64,000 nt of DNA, taken from NCBI RefSeq assembly GCF_024055605.1, contig NZ_JAMXLX010000001.1, positions 1,116,001 to 1,180,000 on the forward strand. The letters run 5' to 3'. The stretch's first letter is position 1, and each line of letters begins with the position of its first letter. Under the pieces are notes generated by a model that was given only the letters and a program-made list of their open reading frames with translations, was not told the origin of the DNA and did not search any database. This document shows, piece by piece, positions 1-7,625 of this stretch. Source of the DNA: Ciceribacter sichuanensis (GTDB taxonomy: Bacteria; Pseudomonadota; Alphaproteobacteria; Rhizobiales; Rhizobiaceae). A program made the translations under genes and the position numbers.

Positions 1-763
1 CATGGCGGAGGGTCTCGCGGCCCCGTTCAGCCATGACTTCGATCGGCAGGCAGCCGTCGAAATAGGGCGTACCCTCCCATTCCTTGAAGCCGACGGCGTC
101 ACCCGCAATGAGCGCATCGACGAAGGCATTGTACTGTGCCTCGTCCATCGGGCAATTGATGTAGTCCTTGCCAGTGCCGCCCGGTCCAACCTTGTCGTAG
201 CGCGACTGATACCAGCAGACATCCATGTCGATGCTGTCACGATAGACGATGGGAGCGATGGCGTCGAAGAAGGCCAGCGCATCCTCGCCGGTCTCGGCGC
301 GGATGGCCTCGGCGAGATCCGGCGAGGTGAGGGGGCCGGTTGCAACGATCGCAAGCCCCCATTCCTTCGGAGGAAGGCCACGAACTTCCTCGCGAACGAC
401 GGTGATGAGCGGATGCGTGGAAATCGCCTCTGTAACGGCAGCGGAAAAGCCGTCGCGGTCGACGGCAAGCGCGCCGCCGGCCGGAACCTGATGCTTGTCC
501 GCGCAGGCCATGATCAGTGAACCGGCAAGTCGCATTTCCGCATGGATCACGCCGACGGCGTTTGAGGTCGCGTCGTCCGAACGAAAGGAGTTGGAGCAGA
601 CAAGTTCTGCGAGATCGTCCGTTTTATGGGCGTCCGTGCCGCGCACGCCGCGCATTTCGTGCAGGATAACCGGCACGCCAGTCTGCGCCGCCTGCCAGGC
701 GGCCTCCGAACCGGCGAGCCCGCCGCCGATCACGTGAATGGGGGAAATGGTGGTGTTTGTCAT
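1..763 (-). CDS. trmFO: TrmFO, folate-dependent tRNA (uracil-54-C5) methyltransferase, C-terminus outside window
   Basis: The visible part is the first ~254 residues of a FAD protein. It opens with a dinucleotide-binding [10 protein letters not shown] at residues 13-22, followed by the family-typical stretches [19 protein letters not shown] and [11 protein letters not shown]. TrmFO uses methylene-tetrahydrofolate and FADH2 to make ribothymidine at position 54 of tRNA in the cytoplasm. The gene runs off the left edge of the window, so the C-terminal half is not seen. The start is the ATG at 761-763. The first DUF1127 gene lies upstream on the same strand and is separated from it by a terminator hairpin, so trmFO probably has its own promoter. 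Identification is by sequence pattern and is firm. Confidence 0.93.
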   Translation of the reverse strand, partial: MTNTTISPIHVIGGGLAGSEAAWQAAQTGVPVILHEMRGVRGTDAHKTDDLAELVCSNSFRSDDATSNAVGVIHAEMRLAGSLIMACADKHQVPAGGALAVDRDGFSAAVTEAISTHPLITVVREEVRGLPPKEWGLAIVATGPLTSPDLAEAIRAETGEDALAFFDAIAPIVYRDSIDMDVCWYQSRYDKVGPGGTGKDYINCPMDEAQYNAFVDALIAGDAVGFKEWEGTPYFDGCLPIEVMAERGRETLRH

Positions 764-824
764 GGCCGGCTGCTTATCACGGGCAGGCCCGGCTTCCAAT
801 CATTTCCATTCCGGGTCCCGGAAT

Positions 825-850
825 CAAAAACGGCGCCGAATGGCGCCGTT
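825..850 (-). terminator. Rho-independent terminator of the first DUF1127 gene
   Basis: The stem CGGCGCC/GGCGCCG with a 4-nt GAAT-type loop occupies 831-848. Read on the minus strand it is followed by a run of T (TTTTTGATT). It lies about 30 nt downstream of the stop codon at 879. Confidence 0.75.
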
Positions 851-878
851 CACGAAGCTTTCGCTGCTGCCTTATCGA

Positions 879-1028
879 TTAACGAAAGGAGCGCGAAGCG
901 ATGTTACGGATTTCGTAACGGGTGATGCCGATGTCAGAGAGCGCCTGGTTGGACAGGTTGCCCAGTTCGGCCATCGTGCGGCGGTAGCTAATCCAGTTCT
1001 TTGCAATGCGGATCGGGTTCATGGTCAT
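879..1028 (-). CDS. DUF1127 small basic protein (copy 1)
   Basis: A 49-residue protein, MTMNPIRIAKNWISYRRT at the start, then an ELGNLSNQALSDIGITRYEI core that matches the DUF1127 pattern (xxL..LsdreL.DIGlsR.eI). Stop TAA is at 879-881. The start is the ATG at 1026-1028, with a second ATG two codons in (1020-1022); a GAGGAAATGACC context precedes the first. In Rhodobacter sphaeroides the DUF1127 protein CcaF1 binds RNA and helps mature co-transcribed CCUCCUCCC-motif sRNAs. That role is knowledge of the family, not shown here. A second DUF1127 gene and a CCUCCUCCC-loop RNA lie just upstream on the same strand. A TATAAG -10 lies about 65 nt upstream of the start codon, with a GTGCAG box 18 bp further out. 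Confidence 0.85.
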   Translation of the reverse strand: MTMNPIRIAKNWISYRRTMAELGNLSNQALSDIGITRYEIRNIASRSFR

Positions 1029-1089
1029 TTCCTCGAGTGTTATCTTTTGCGCTGGTCTTGCGGCTCATTCCGCATCAGCGATTGACCTT

Positions 1090-1125
1090 CTTATACGCCC
1101 GTAAAACAAGATTGTGCAGTGCAAA
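1090..1125 (-). promoter_or_regulatory. Putative promoter/operator of DUF1127 copy 1
   Basis: On the minus strand there is a -10-like TATAAG (plus coordinates 1090-1095) and, 18 bp upstream of it, CTGCAC (1114-1119) inside the palindrome TTGTGCAGTGCAA (1112-1124). The same palindrome with the same 18-bp spacing to a TATA box occurs before the small RNA at 1889-1923. The palindrome fits the T-N11-A form of LysR-type operators. No regulator is proven. Confidence 0.5.
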
Positions 1126-1230
1126 TTATAAGCGACTGCCATGCATTTGTGCAGGGGGATGGCGCATATGGAGGCAGAGGGCAAGAAATAGGCACGCCTT
1201 CGGGCTGTGCGAGGAAACGTCAGGCAAACA

Positions 1231-1260
1231 AAAAAGCCCCCCGAAACGGGAGGCCTTTTT
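1231..1260 (-). terminator. Rho-independent terminator after DUF1127 copy 2
   Basis: GCCCCCCGAAACGGGAGGC forms a GC-rich stem with an AAA-type loop, flanked by A5 on one side and T5 on the other, so it can act in both directions. It lies 22 nt past the stop of the DUF1127 gene at 1282. Confidence 0.8.
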
Positions 1261-1281
1261 CAAGGTCTAACGCTGGCTGGA

Positions 1282-1428
1282 TCAGCCGGCGACGGCCTGA
1301 CGCGCAACGCGACGGATTTCTTCACGGCCAATGCCGAGGTCGCGAAGTTCGCGGTCGGTCATGCGGCCGAGTTCGGTTACGGTCTGACGATATTTGCGCC
1401 AGTTGTTGAGCGAGCGAGCGAAGTTCAT
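1282..1428 (-). CDS. DUF1127 small basic protein (copy 2)
   Basis: A 48-residue arginine-rich protein (MNFARSLNNWRKYRQTV start). Its core is TELGRMTDRELRDLGIGREEI, a closer match to the DUF1127 consensus than copy 1. The start is the ATG at 1426-1428; AGAGG lies about 8 nt upstream and an in-frame extension above it has no ribosome site. The 5' leader holds a small GGCGC/GCGCC hairpin (1453-1473). On the same strand, about 270 nt upstream, ends the three-hairpin CCUCCUCCC RNA, so the RNA and the gene may be linked in expression, though the RNA has its own terminator. Family members are small RNA-associated or regulatory proteins. Identity is clear; the function here is inferred. Confidence 0.85.
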   Translation of the reverse strand: MNFARSLNNWRKYRQTVTELGRMTDRELRDLGIGREEIRRVARQAVAG

Positions 1429-1696
1429 GATGTGCCTCTTTTCTATCTCTGTGGCGCTCCTCTTTAGGGCGCCTCCTGATCTCATGACACTAATATATGC
1501 TGCGTCGCGAAAGAGATGAAGGCTCAAACCTGTATGACACCTATGCGAATGACGCATGGGGCAATGGTTGATGATTGGTAAATTGCCGAATTTTTTGGCG
1601 AGCAATGCAGCATCGCAGGTTCGGTGATATGGGTGGGGAAGTTCTTTCGCGATGCACAAGATCGACGAAGTGCAACGAAACGCCAGCGAACGGCGC

Positions 1697-1882
1697 AAAA
1701 AAATAACGCTCACCGGGGGAGGAGGTCCGGTGAGCGTCATTTTGGGAGACCTGCGACTGGGAGGAGGAGTGTCGCTGGTCAAATCGACACTGTGCTGGGA
1801 GGAGGAGTGCACAGGCCGAAACTGTCAGGTGGATCATCCACCGAATATCTCCGGAACCAGATTGGCTCCTCGTGATCTCGTT
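1697..1882 (-). ncRNA. Cuckoo / alpha-r14-type small RNA with three CCUCCUCCC loops
   Basis: On the minus strand, three consecutive hairpins expose the anti-Shine-Dalgarno motif in their loops. Hairpin 1 is CTGTGC/GCACAG (1790-1814) with loop ACTCCTCCTCCCA. Hairpin 2 is GCGAC/GTCGC (1753-1775) with the same loop. The third is an 11-bp stem, ACGCTCACCGG/CCGGTGAGCGT (1706-1737), whose loop is ACCTCCTCCCC and which ends in T7, a terminator. A small GGTGGA/TCCACC hairpin (1828-1842) lies 5' of these. This is the layout of the alphaproteobacterial cuckoo RNAs (alpha-r14 in rhizobia, CcsR1-4 in Rhodobacter), which sit beside DUF1127 genes. The 5' end is estimated from a TATACA -10 at 1889-1894; the 3' end is the T-run. 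The loops could pair with ribosome-binding sites of mRNAs. Confidence 0.8.
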
Positions 1883-1888
1883 GAATTC

Positions 1889-1923
1889 TGTATACCTCAT
1901 ATATTCGCTTTTGTGCAGTGCGA
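1889..1923 (-). promoter_or_regulatory. Putative promoter/operator of the CCUCCUCCC small RNA
   Basis: On the minus strand CTGCAC (1913-1918) is followed after 18 bp by TATACA (1889-1894). CTGCAC lies within TTGTGCAGTGCGA (1911-1923), nearly identical to the palindrome in front of DUF1127 copy 1 and at the same distance from its -10. Either a shared activator or an unusual -35 is likely. Confidence 0.5.
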
Positions 1924-2090
1924 TATATTCATGGAAGCCATGCGCAAGATGCATGGTGTCCCTTCCGAGGGGCGTGGCGGGTGGCGATTTGGCGATTGTC
2001 TTTCTCGGTGGTGCGGACCAGAGTGCGCACAAGGAGTGAAGAGAGACGGCCTTGGGTTGCTCTCTCCAGCAATCACCTAAGGGAGGATCG

Positions 2091-3194
2091 ATGTATCGGG
2101 GGCGATTACAGCGGGATCTGGGCATCTGGGTCGACAAGGGGATGATTCCCTCGGCGACAGCGGAATTGCTGCTGAAGGAATACGATTCCCGAAAATCATC
2201 CTTCAGCGTTGGCGGCGTGCTGATGATTCTGGCGGCAGTGCTGATCGCCGCGTCGATCCTGCTTCTGGTTGCCGCCAACTGGCAGGAGATACCGCGTCTC
2301 ACGAAGGTTGTCGGCATCATCCTGCTGATCTGGATCTTTTATCTTTCCGCGGCGCTTTCCTTCGGTCGCGGTGCGGACAGGCTTGGTGCGGCACTCCTCG
2401 TTCTAGGTGCCGCGAGTTTCGGCGGAGCCATCGCCCTGATCGGCCAACTCTATCATCTCTCCGGCGATACGCTCGATGCCATGCTGCTGTGGTTTGTGAT
2501 GACTGTGGTGTCGGCTGCGGCCTTCCGCTCGGCGGCGCTCACCGTTTTTGCAGATTTGCTGGCCTTTGCCGTCTTTGGCGCCTATCTCGAACAATATGAT
2601 GCGGAGTGGCAGGGGCTCTATGCCTTCTGGCCGCCGGTTGCAGGCGTCATCCTGGCGGTCCTCGCGCAGTGGACGGGGGCCGAGCGGTCGCGGCATCTCA
2701 TTTATATCTTGCTGCTCGGTTGGTGTGCATGGCTCTATTCGCTCCATACGGATGTTGGAGTGGCGATCCTCTTTGTGGTTGTGGGTGCGTTGGCCTTCCT
2801 TGCGGTGACGCTGCCGCAATCACCCATTTCCGCTCTAGCCCGCCAGCGTGGCGCATCTCCGGCTTTCTATACCTTCTTACTGGCGCTACTCGGTCTGGCT
2901 TTTCTGCATTTCCACTGGACCGAGGGCAGCGAATTGGCATTGCTGGCGCTTCTGACCATTGGAGCGACGTTGCTCGCGCTGTCGCTGGAGGGCAGGGATA
3001 ACGGAGCGGTTCGCTATCTTGCCTATGTGATCTTTGCGGCGGAGGTCCTCTATCTGTCCTTTGTGACCATTGATTCCATGCTCGGCACGTCCGCCTTCTT
3101 CCTGCTCGCCGGTCTCGTTGTCGCGGTGCTGGCATTTATCGTGGTGAAGCTCGAAAAGCTCTTCGCCCGCAAGGACAAGGAGGTCGTGCAATGA
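2091..3194 (+). CDS. DUF2157 multi-pass membrane protein
   Basis: A 367-residue inner-membrane protein. The soluble N-terminus of about 45 residues (YRGRLQRDLGIWVDKGMI, then LLKEYDSRKSS) is the DUF2157 signature. It is followed by roughly a dozen hydrophobic segments, several in helix pairs, and ends in a basic tail (KLEKLFARKDKE). The ATG at 2091 was chosen because GGGAGGA precedes it by 5-6 nt; an upstream in-frame ATG at 2052 has no ribosome site. The stop codon overlaps the start of the GDYXXLXY gene (ATGA), so the two are translationally coupled. The pair is common in bacteria, but no biochemical role is established, and none is claimed here. Confidence 0.8.
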   Translation: MYRGRLQRDLGIWVDKGMIPSATAELLLKEYDSRKSSFSVGGVLMILAAVLIAASILLLVAANWQEIPRLTKVVGIILLIWIFYLSAALSFGRGADRLGAALLVLGAASFGGAIALIGQLYHLSGDTLDAMLLWFVMTVVSAAAFRSAALTVFADLLAFAVFGAYLEQYDAEWQGLYAFWPPVAGVILAVLAQWTGAERSRHLIYILLLGWCAWLYSLHTDVGVAILFVVVGALAFLAVTLPQSPISALARQRGASPAFYTFLLALLGLAFLHFHWTEGSELALLALLTIGATLLALSLEGRDNGAVRYLAYVIFAAEVLYLSFVTIDSMLGTSAFFLLAGLVVAVLAFIVVKLEKLFARKDKEVVQ

Positions 3195-3781
3195 TCGAGA
3201 TGTTCCGACGTCCGCTTAGCCGTTACCTTGCGATTGCCGTCGTTCTCTCCCTTGTGCAGACGGTCGTTCTGGCTGGAGTGATCGAGAAACGCGCTTCCGT
3301 CCTGCGTTCGGGAACGGAAATTCTGCTGAAGACCGCGCCGGTCGATCCGCGCGACCTTCTGCGCGGAGATTATGTCATTCTTTCCTATGATGTTTCGAAC
3401 GTGCCGGTTGCCCTGATCAAGGGCGACAGGCCGCAGCCCTATGATTTGGCCGAAATGGATGTGCGGCTAAAGCCGGGAACAGACGGCTTCTGGGTAATTG
3501 ATGAGGCGTCCTTCGCAAGGCTTCCGCCCGTGGAAGGAACGGTCGTCATGCACACGCAGCCGTTCCGTCCCTATGCGCTTCCCGGAGATGACGGAGGGAG
3601 CCTCCGGGTCGACTACGGGATAGAGCGCTATTATGTGCCGGAAGGCGAGGGGCGTCCGATCGAGGAAGAGCGCAACGAAGGAGCGGTCAGCGTCGCCGTG
3701 CGCGTCAGCGCGGGAGGGCTCGCCCAGATTCGCGAATTGCGGATCGACGGCAAACCGCTCTATGAAGAACCGCTATACTGA
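3191..3781 (+). CDS. GDYXXLXY domain membrane-anchored protein
   Basis: A 196-residue protein with one N-terminal membrane segment (about residues 12-31). The family-defining motif GDYVILSY is at residues 59-66, preceded by VDPRDLLR. The rest is predicted to be a periplasmic beta-rich domain. The gene overlaps the upstream DUF2157 gene by 4 nt (ATGA), which supports a two-gene operon and a shared envelope function. The biochemical role of this family is not known. Family assignment is firm from the motif. Confidence 0.82.
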   Translation: MIEMFRRPLSRYLAIAVVLSLVQTVVLAGVIEKRASVLRSGTEILLKTAPVDPRDLLRGDYVILSYDVSNVPVALIKGDRPQPYDLAEMDVRLKPGTDGFWVIDEASFARLPPVEGTVVMHTQPFRPYALPGDDGGSLRVDYGIERYYVPEGEGRPIEEERNEGAVSVAVRVSAGGLAQIRELRIDGKPLYEEPLY

Positions 3782-3964
3782 GTTGTCTCACCGGTAATCG
3801 TTCTGTCGATCATGGCGGAGCATGGGAACGCGGGTGGCTGCCGCTGATTCCCGTGGGAGCCGGGGTTTGCGTGTCATTTTTCCTTTGCGTGTGTAAAAAC
3901 GGGTGATATAGAGACGCGCGCTCCGGAGGGGCCATGCTGAAGGCAGCATGCGGTTCTCTTGGAC

Positions 3965-4049
<85 letters not shown>

Positions 4050-4237
4050 GGTTTTCCGCGCGGGTAGATGCGGGACGGAATAGAAGCCGTTCACATCGCT
4101 CTTAGCGCCATATTGCCTGGCAGAATGCTTGAGGATTGCGTCGCAGCCACGCCCGGGAAATCATTTGAATTCCGGCGTCGTGCTCAGGGAAACAACCGGC
4201 TGCCCGAGCACGGCCGCCACGACATGAAGGTATGAAC

Positions 4238-5719
4238 ATGCAGGTTATCGAAACGCTCGCTGAAGGGCTGAAGCGCGAAATCAAGGTCGTTATTCCGGCC
4301 AAGGACATGGAAGCTCGCATGAACGAGCGTCTCGCCGATGCCAAGGACAAGGTCCGCATCAACGGCTTCCGTCCGGGCAAGGTTCCCGTCGGTCATCTGA
4401 AGAAGATGTACGGCAAGTCCATCATGGCTGACCTCGTCAACGAGATCCTCCGCGAAAAGCCGACCTCCATCCTTTCCGAGCGTGGCGAAAAGTCGGCGAC
4501 CCAGCCGGAAATCGCGATGACCGAGGACGAAGCCGAAGCTGAAAAGATCCTGACCGCTCAGGCCGACTTCGAATTCACCATGGCCTATGAAATCCTCCCG
4601 CCGATCGAGCTGAAGTCCGTCGAGGGCATCAAGGTCGTTCGCGAAGTCGTCGAAGTTTCCGACGAGGAAGTCAACGAACAGATCCTCAAGATCTCGGAAA
4701 GCGCCCGTTCCTTCGAAACCAAGAAGGGCAAGGCTGCTGATGGCGACCGCATCACCATGGACTACGTCGGCAAGGTCGACGGCGTTGCCTTCGACGGCGG
4801 CACCGATTCTGACGCTGAACTGGTTCTCGGTTCCGGCCGTTTCATTCCGGGCTTCGAAGACCAGCTCATCGGCACCAAGGCCGGCGACGAGAAGACCATC
4901 ACCGTGACCTTCCCGGAAGACTATCCGGCGAAGAACCTTGCCGGCAAGGAAGCCACCTTCGACGTCACCGTCAAGGATGTTGCCGCTCCCGCCGCCATCG
5001 AGATCAACGACGAATTGGCGACCAAGCTCGGCATCGAATCGCTCGACAAGCTTAAGGAAATCGTTCGCGGCCAGATCGAAAGCCAGTACGGCAACGTCAC
5101 TCGCCAGAAGGTCAAGCGCCAGATCCTCGATCAGCTTGACGCTATGTACAAGTTCGACGCTCCGTCCAAGTTGATCGACGCCGAGTTCGATAACATCTGG
5201 CGCCAGATCAACACCGATCTCGCCCAGTCCGGCAAGACCTTCGAAGACGAAGACACGACCGAGGAGCAGGCTCGCGAAGAATATCGCACCCTGGCCGAGC
5301 GTCGCGTTCGTCTCGGACTCGTTCTCTCCGAAATCGGCGAGAAGGGTGGCGTAGAGGTTTCCGAGGATGAAATGCAGCGGGCTCTCTTCGCCCAGCTTCA
5401 GCAGTTCCCGGGCCAGGAAAAGCAGATCCTCGACTTCTTCCGTAACACCCCCGGCGCTTCCGCTTCGCTGCGCGCTCCGCTGTTCGAAGAAAAGGTCATC
5501 GACAAGCTGCTGAGCGAAATCGACGTCACCGACAAGAAGGTCTCCAAGGAAGAGCTTCTGGCTGACGACGAAGCAGAAGAAGGCGACAAGCCTGCCAAGA
5601 AGGCTGCTTCGAAGAAGAAGGCAGCTGCCAAGGCTGACGACGCTGCCGAAGGCGAAGAAGCCGCTCCGAAGAAGAAGGCTGCTCCGAAGAAGAAGGCCGC
5701 CGAAGGCGACGCCGAATAA
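4238..5719 (+). CDS. tig: Trigger factor, ribosome-bound chaperone and peptidyl-prolyl isomerase
   Basis: A 493-residue protein. The N-terminal ribosome-docking domain carries GFRPGKVP at about residues 42-49. The FKBP-type isomerase domain follows at about 165-245 ([24 protein letters not shown]), then the helical C-terminal chaperone domain. It folds nascent chains at the ribosome exit tunnel. The ATG at 4238 is preferred over 4232 because GAAGG lies 7 nt before 4238 but only 1 nt before 4232. The last ~45 residues are a lysine/alanine-rich tail with repeated PKKKAA units and acidic patches; Escherichia coli Tig (432 aa) lacks such a tail. A strong terminator follows, so the gene is probably monocistronic. 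Confidence 0.96.
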   Translation: MQVIETLAEGLKREIKVVIPAKDMEARMNERLADAKDKVRINGFRPGKVPVGHLKKMYGKSIMADLVNEILREKPTSILSERGEKSATQPEIAMTEDEAEAEKILTAQADFEFTMAYEILPPIELKSVEGIKVVREVVEVSDEEVNEQILKISESARSFETKKGKAADGDRITMDYVGKVDGVAFDGGTDSDAELVLGSGRFIPGFEDQLIGTKAGDEKTITVTFPEDYPAKNLAGKEATFDVTVKDVAAPAAIEINDELATKLGIESLDKLKEIVRGQIESQYGNVTRQKVKRQILDQLDAMYKFDAPSKLIDAEFDNIWRQINTDLAQSGKTFEDEDTTEEQAREEYRTLAERRVRLGLVLSEIGEKGGVEVSEDEMQRALFAQLQQFPGQEKQILDFFRNTPGASASLRAPLFEEKVIDKLLSEIDVTDKKVSKEELLADDEAEEGDKPAKKAASKKKAAAKADDAAEGEEAAPKKKAAPKKKAAEGDAE

Positions 5720-5743
5720 TCTTCGATATCTGATTGCATACGG

Positions 5744-5775
5744 AAAGGCCGCCTCAAGGGCGGCCTTTTTGTTTT
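5744..5775 (+). terminator. Rho-independent terminator of tig
   Basis: AAGGCCGCC/GGGCGGCCTT stem with a TCAA loop followed by TTTTTGTTTT, 25 nt past the tig stop codon. It also faces the end of the small minus-strand gene at 5792. Confidence 0.88.
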
Positions 5776-5791
5776 GCTACCTGCTGTCGTT

Positions 5792-5953
5792 TCAATCCAA
5801 CGGCCTGACACGATAGGTGTCGTAAGTGGCCTGCATGCGCTCTGCCTCGCTGCGGTTGGGAAAGAGGCTGTCGCTCGGCGCCCAGATGCGCGAGACGCGT
5901 TCGATCCTGATCGCCTGATTGATCCCCGGAGCCGAGGCCTGATCGCTCGTCAT
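5792..5953 (-). CDS. Small hypothetical protein, 53 aa
   Basis: An unrecognised 53-residue soluble protein (MTSDQASAPGINQAIRIERV at the start, RVRPLD at the end). It contains a mid-region RSEAERMQATYDTYR that looks helical. The start is the ATG at 5951-5953 with GGGAGAG about 5 nt upstream, a good ribosome site; the stop is at 5792-5794. It lies tail-to-tail with tig and upstream, on the same strand, has no close partner. Codon usage and the ribosome site support a real gene. No domain is seen and no function is proposed. Confidence 0.55.
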   Translation of the reverse strand: MTSDQASAPGINQAIRIERVSRIWAPSDSLFPNRSEAERMQATYDTYRVRPLD

Positions 5954-6012
5954 GATCTCTCCCGTTCGAATAGACCGGCGAGGATAAAGTCCGACCGGCC
6001 TATTCGATCAGG

Positions 6013-7443
6013 TCACGAGGAGACCTTCAATGCGTCCTGCGGTTCCTTTTTCAGCTCGCCCATCCTGTTCCAGGCATCGAGGCCTGCAATCTTGTAGGCT
6101 TCGGCGAGTGTCGGATAGTTGAAGGTGTTCTCGACGAAATATTCGACGGTGCCTTTCAGGTTCAGTACGGCCTGGCCGATGTGAACGAGTTCGGTCGCGC
6201 CTTCTCCGACGATGTGAACGCCGAGAAGGCGACGGGTCTTCATCGAGAAGATCATCTTCAGCAAGCCGCTGTCGAGACCCATGATATGGCCACGGGACGT
6301 CTCCCGGAAATGCGCGATACCGCATTCATAGGGAATGCCGCGCTGCTGGACCTCTTCCTCGGTCAGGCCGCAGGTCGAGATTTCCGGCACGGCATAGATT
6401 CCGTAGGGGAAGTATTGCGGCGGATCCTGCGACGGTGCGCCGACGGCATGGCGGGCGGCGATGCGGCCCTGTTCCATGGAGGTCGAGGCGAGGCTCGGAA
6501 AGCCGACGACGTCGCCTGCGGCATAGATGCCCGGCACGGAGGACTGGAAGGTTTCCGGATCGACCTTGATGCGGCCGCGGCTGTCGGCCACGAGACCGCA
6601 GGCTTCGAGGTTGAGAAGATCGGTTGCGCCGACGCGGCCGGCTGCGAAGAGCACCATTTCCGCCGTGAGAACGCGGCCGTTCTGCAAGGTGACGCGACAA
6701 CGGCCGCTCGGCTCCTTCTCGACCTTCTCCACCGTCTGGCCGAAGATCAGCTTCATGTTGCGGTCACGCAGTTGGTAGGAGAAATCTTCGACGATTTCCT
6801 TGTCGATGAATTCAAGCATCGTGTCGCGGGGCTCGACCACCGTGACGGCGGTGTCCAGCGCGCTGAAGATCGTCGCATATTCTATGCCGATGACACCCGC
6901 GCCGATCACCACCATCGAACGCGGCAGTTCCTTGATCTCGAGGATTTCGTCGCTGTCGAGAATGCTCGTGCCGTCGAAGGGGATATGAGCCGGCCGATAG
7001 GGCCGGGTGCCGACGGCAAGCAGTACGGCCTCCGCCTGTACGCGCAGGACCTCGCCGTCTTCCTTCTCCACTTCCAGCGTCTTGGGATCGATGAAGCGGG
7101 CCGTGCCACGCATCTGGCTGACACGGTTGCGGGAGAACTGGTGTTCGAGAACGTCGACCTCGTGATCGAGGGTGATGAGAAGACGGCGGCGAAGATCTTC
7201 CGCCTTGATTTCCTGCTTCACCCGATAGGCGCGGCCGTAGAAGCCGCGTTCACGCCAGCCGGTGAGGTTGAGGGCCGTTTCACGCAGCGTCTTCGAGGGG
7301 ATCGTGCCGGTATGGACGGAAACGCCGCCGACCCGCGTGCCCTTTTCGATGACCAGCACGCGCTTGCCGAGCTTGGCGGCCTGAATGGCGGCCCGCCGTC
7401 CCGCCGGTCCGCTGCCGACGACAACGAAGTCATAACTGTTCAT
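6013..7443 (-). CDS. sthA: Si-specific (soluble) NAD(P)+ transhydrogenase
   Basis: A 476-residue FAD flavoprotein that exchanges reducing equivalents between NADPH and NAD+ in the cytosol. Seen are the FAD-binding GSGPAG near residue 11, the second nucleotide site GAGVIGIEYA near residue 180, and AAGDVVG near residue 311. The position that carries the redox CxxxxC in lipoamide dehydrogenase and glutathione reductase reads VSVHTGTIPSKTLRE. It lacks the cysteine pair, which is diagnostic of SthA. The C-terminal dimerisation domain is complete. The start is the ATG at 7441-7443. No operon partner is evident; the next gene upstream on this strand is a doubtful 46-residue frame. Confidence 0.93.
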   Translation of the reverse strand: MNSYDFVVVGSGPAGRRAAIQAAKLGKRVLVIEKGTRVGGVSVHTGTIPSKTLRETALNLTGWRERGFYGRAYRVKQEIKAEDLRRRLLITLDHEVDVLEHQFSRNRVSQMRGTARFIDPKTLEVEKEDGEVLRVQAEAVLLAVGTRPYRPAHIPFDGTSILDSDEILEIKELPRSMVVIGAGVIGIEYATIFSALDTAVTVVEPRDTMLEFIDKEIVEDFSYQLRDRNMKLIFGQTVEKVEKEPSGRCRVTLQNGRVLTAEMVLFAAGRVGATDLLNLEACGLVADSRGRIKVDPETFQSSVPGIYAAGDVVGFPSLASTSMEQGRIAARHAVGAPSQDPPQYFPYGIYAVPEISTCGLTEEEVQQRGIPYECGIAHFRETSRGHIMGLDSGLLKMIFSMKTRRLLGVHIVGEGATELVHIGQAVLNLKGTVEYFVENTFNYPTLAEAYKIAGLDAWNRMGELKKEPQDALKVSS

Positions 7444-7455
7444 CTGGTGTGCCCC

Positions 7456-7596
7456 TCAGACCTGAATGCGAATCGGAAGCGGCGATTTGCCGCGCTGCAG
7501 CAAGAAATAGCAGGTCATTCTGACTGTTTCGTTATCGGTCCCGTCGGGACTGCGCATGAAGACGTGAAGGCTCGCAGTCGCGGTCCCGCTGTGCAT
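7456..7596 (-). CDS. Possible small protein, 46 aa
   Basis: A 46-codon frame directly upstream of sthA on the same strand (MHSGTATASLHVFMRSPDG start, PLPIRIQV end) with a GGGGAAG site 7-8 nt before the ATG at 7594-7596. It ends 12 nt before the sthA start and could be a leader cistron. It starts 29 nt from the divergent recQ start. No family is recognised. It may equally be untranslated leader sequence. Confidence 0.3.
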   Translation of the reverse strand: MHSGTATASLHVFMRSPDGTDNETVRMTCYFLLQRGKSPLPIRIQV

Positions 7597-7625
7597 AATG
7601 GCGACTTCCCCACGAAGGCGATTCC

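Noticed and set aside
1541..2320. 259-codon minus-strand frame across the small RNA and the start of the DUF2157 gene
   Set aside because: It passes through the hairpin repeats and terminator of the RNA; the translation has no domain and no ribosome site.
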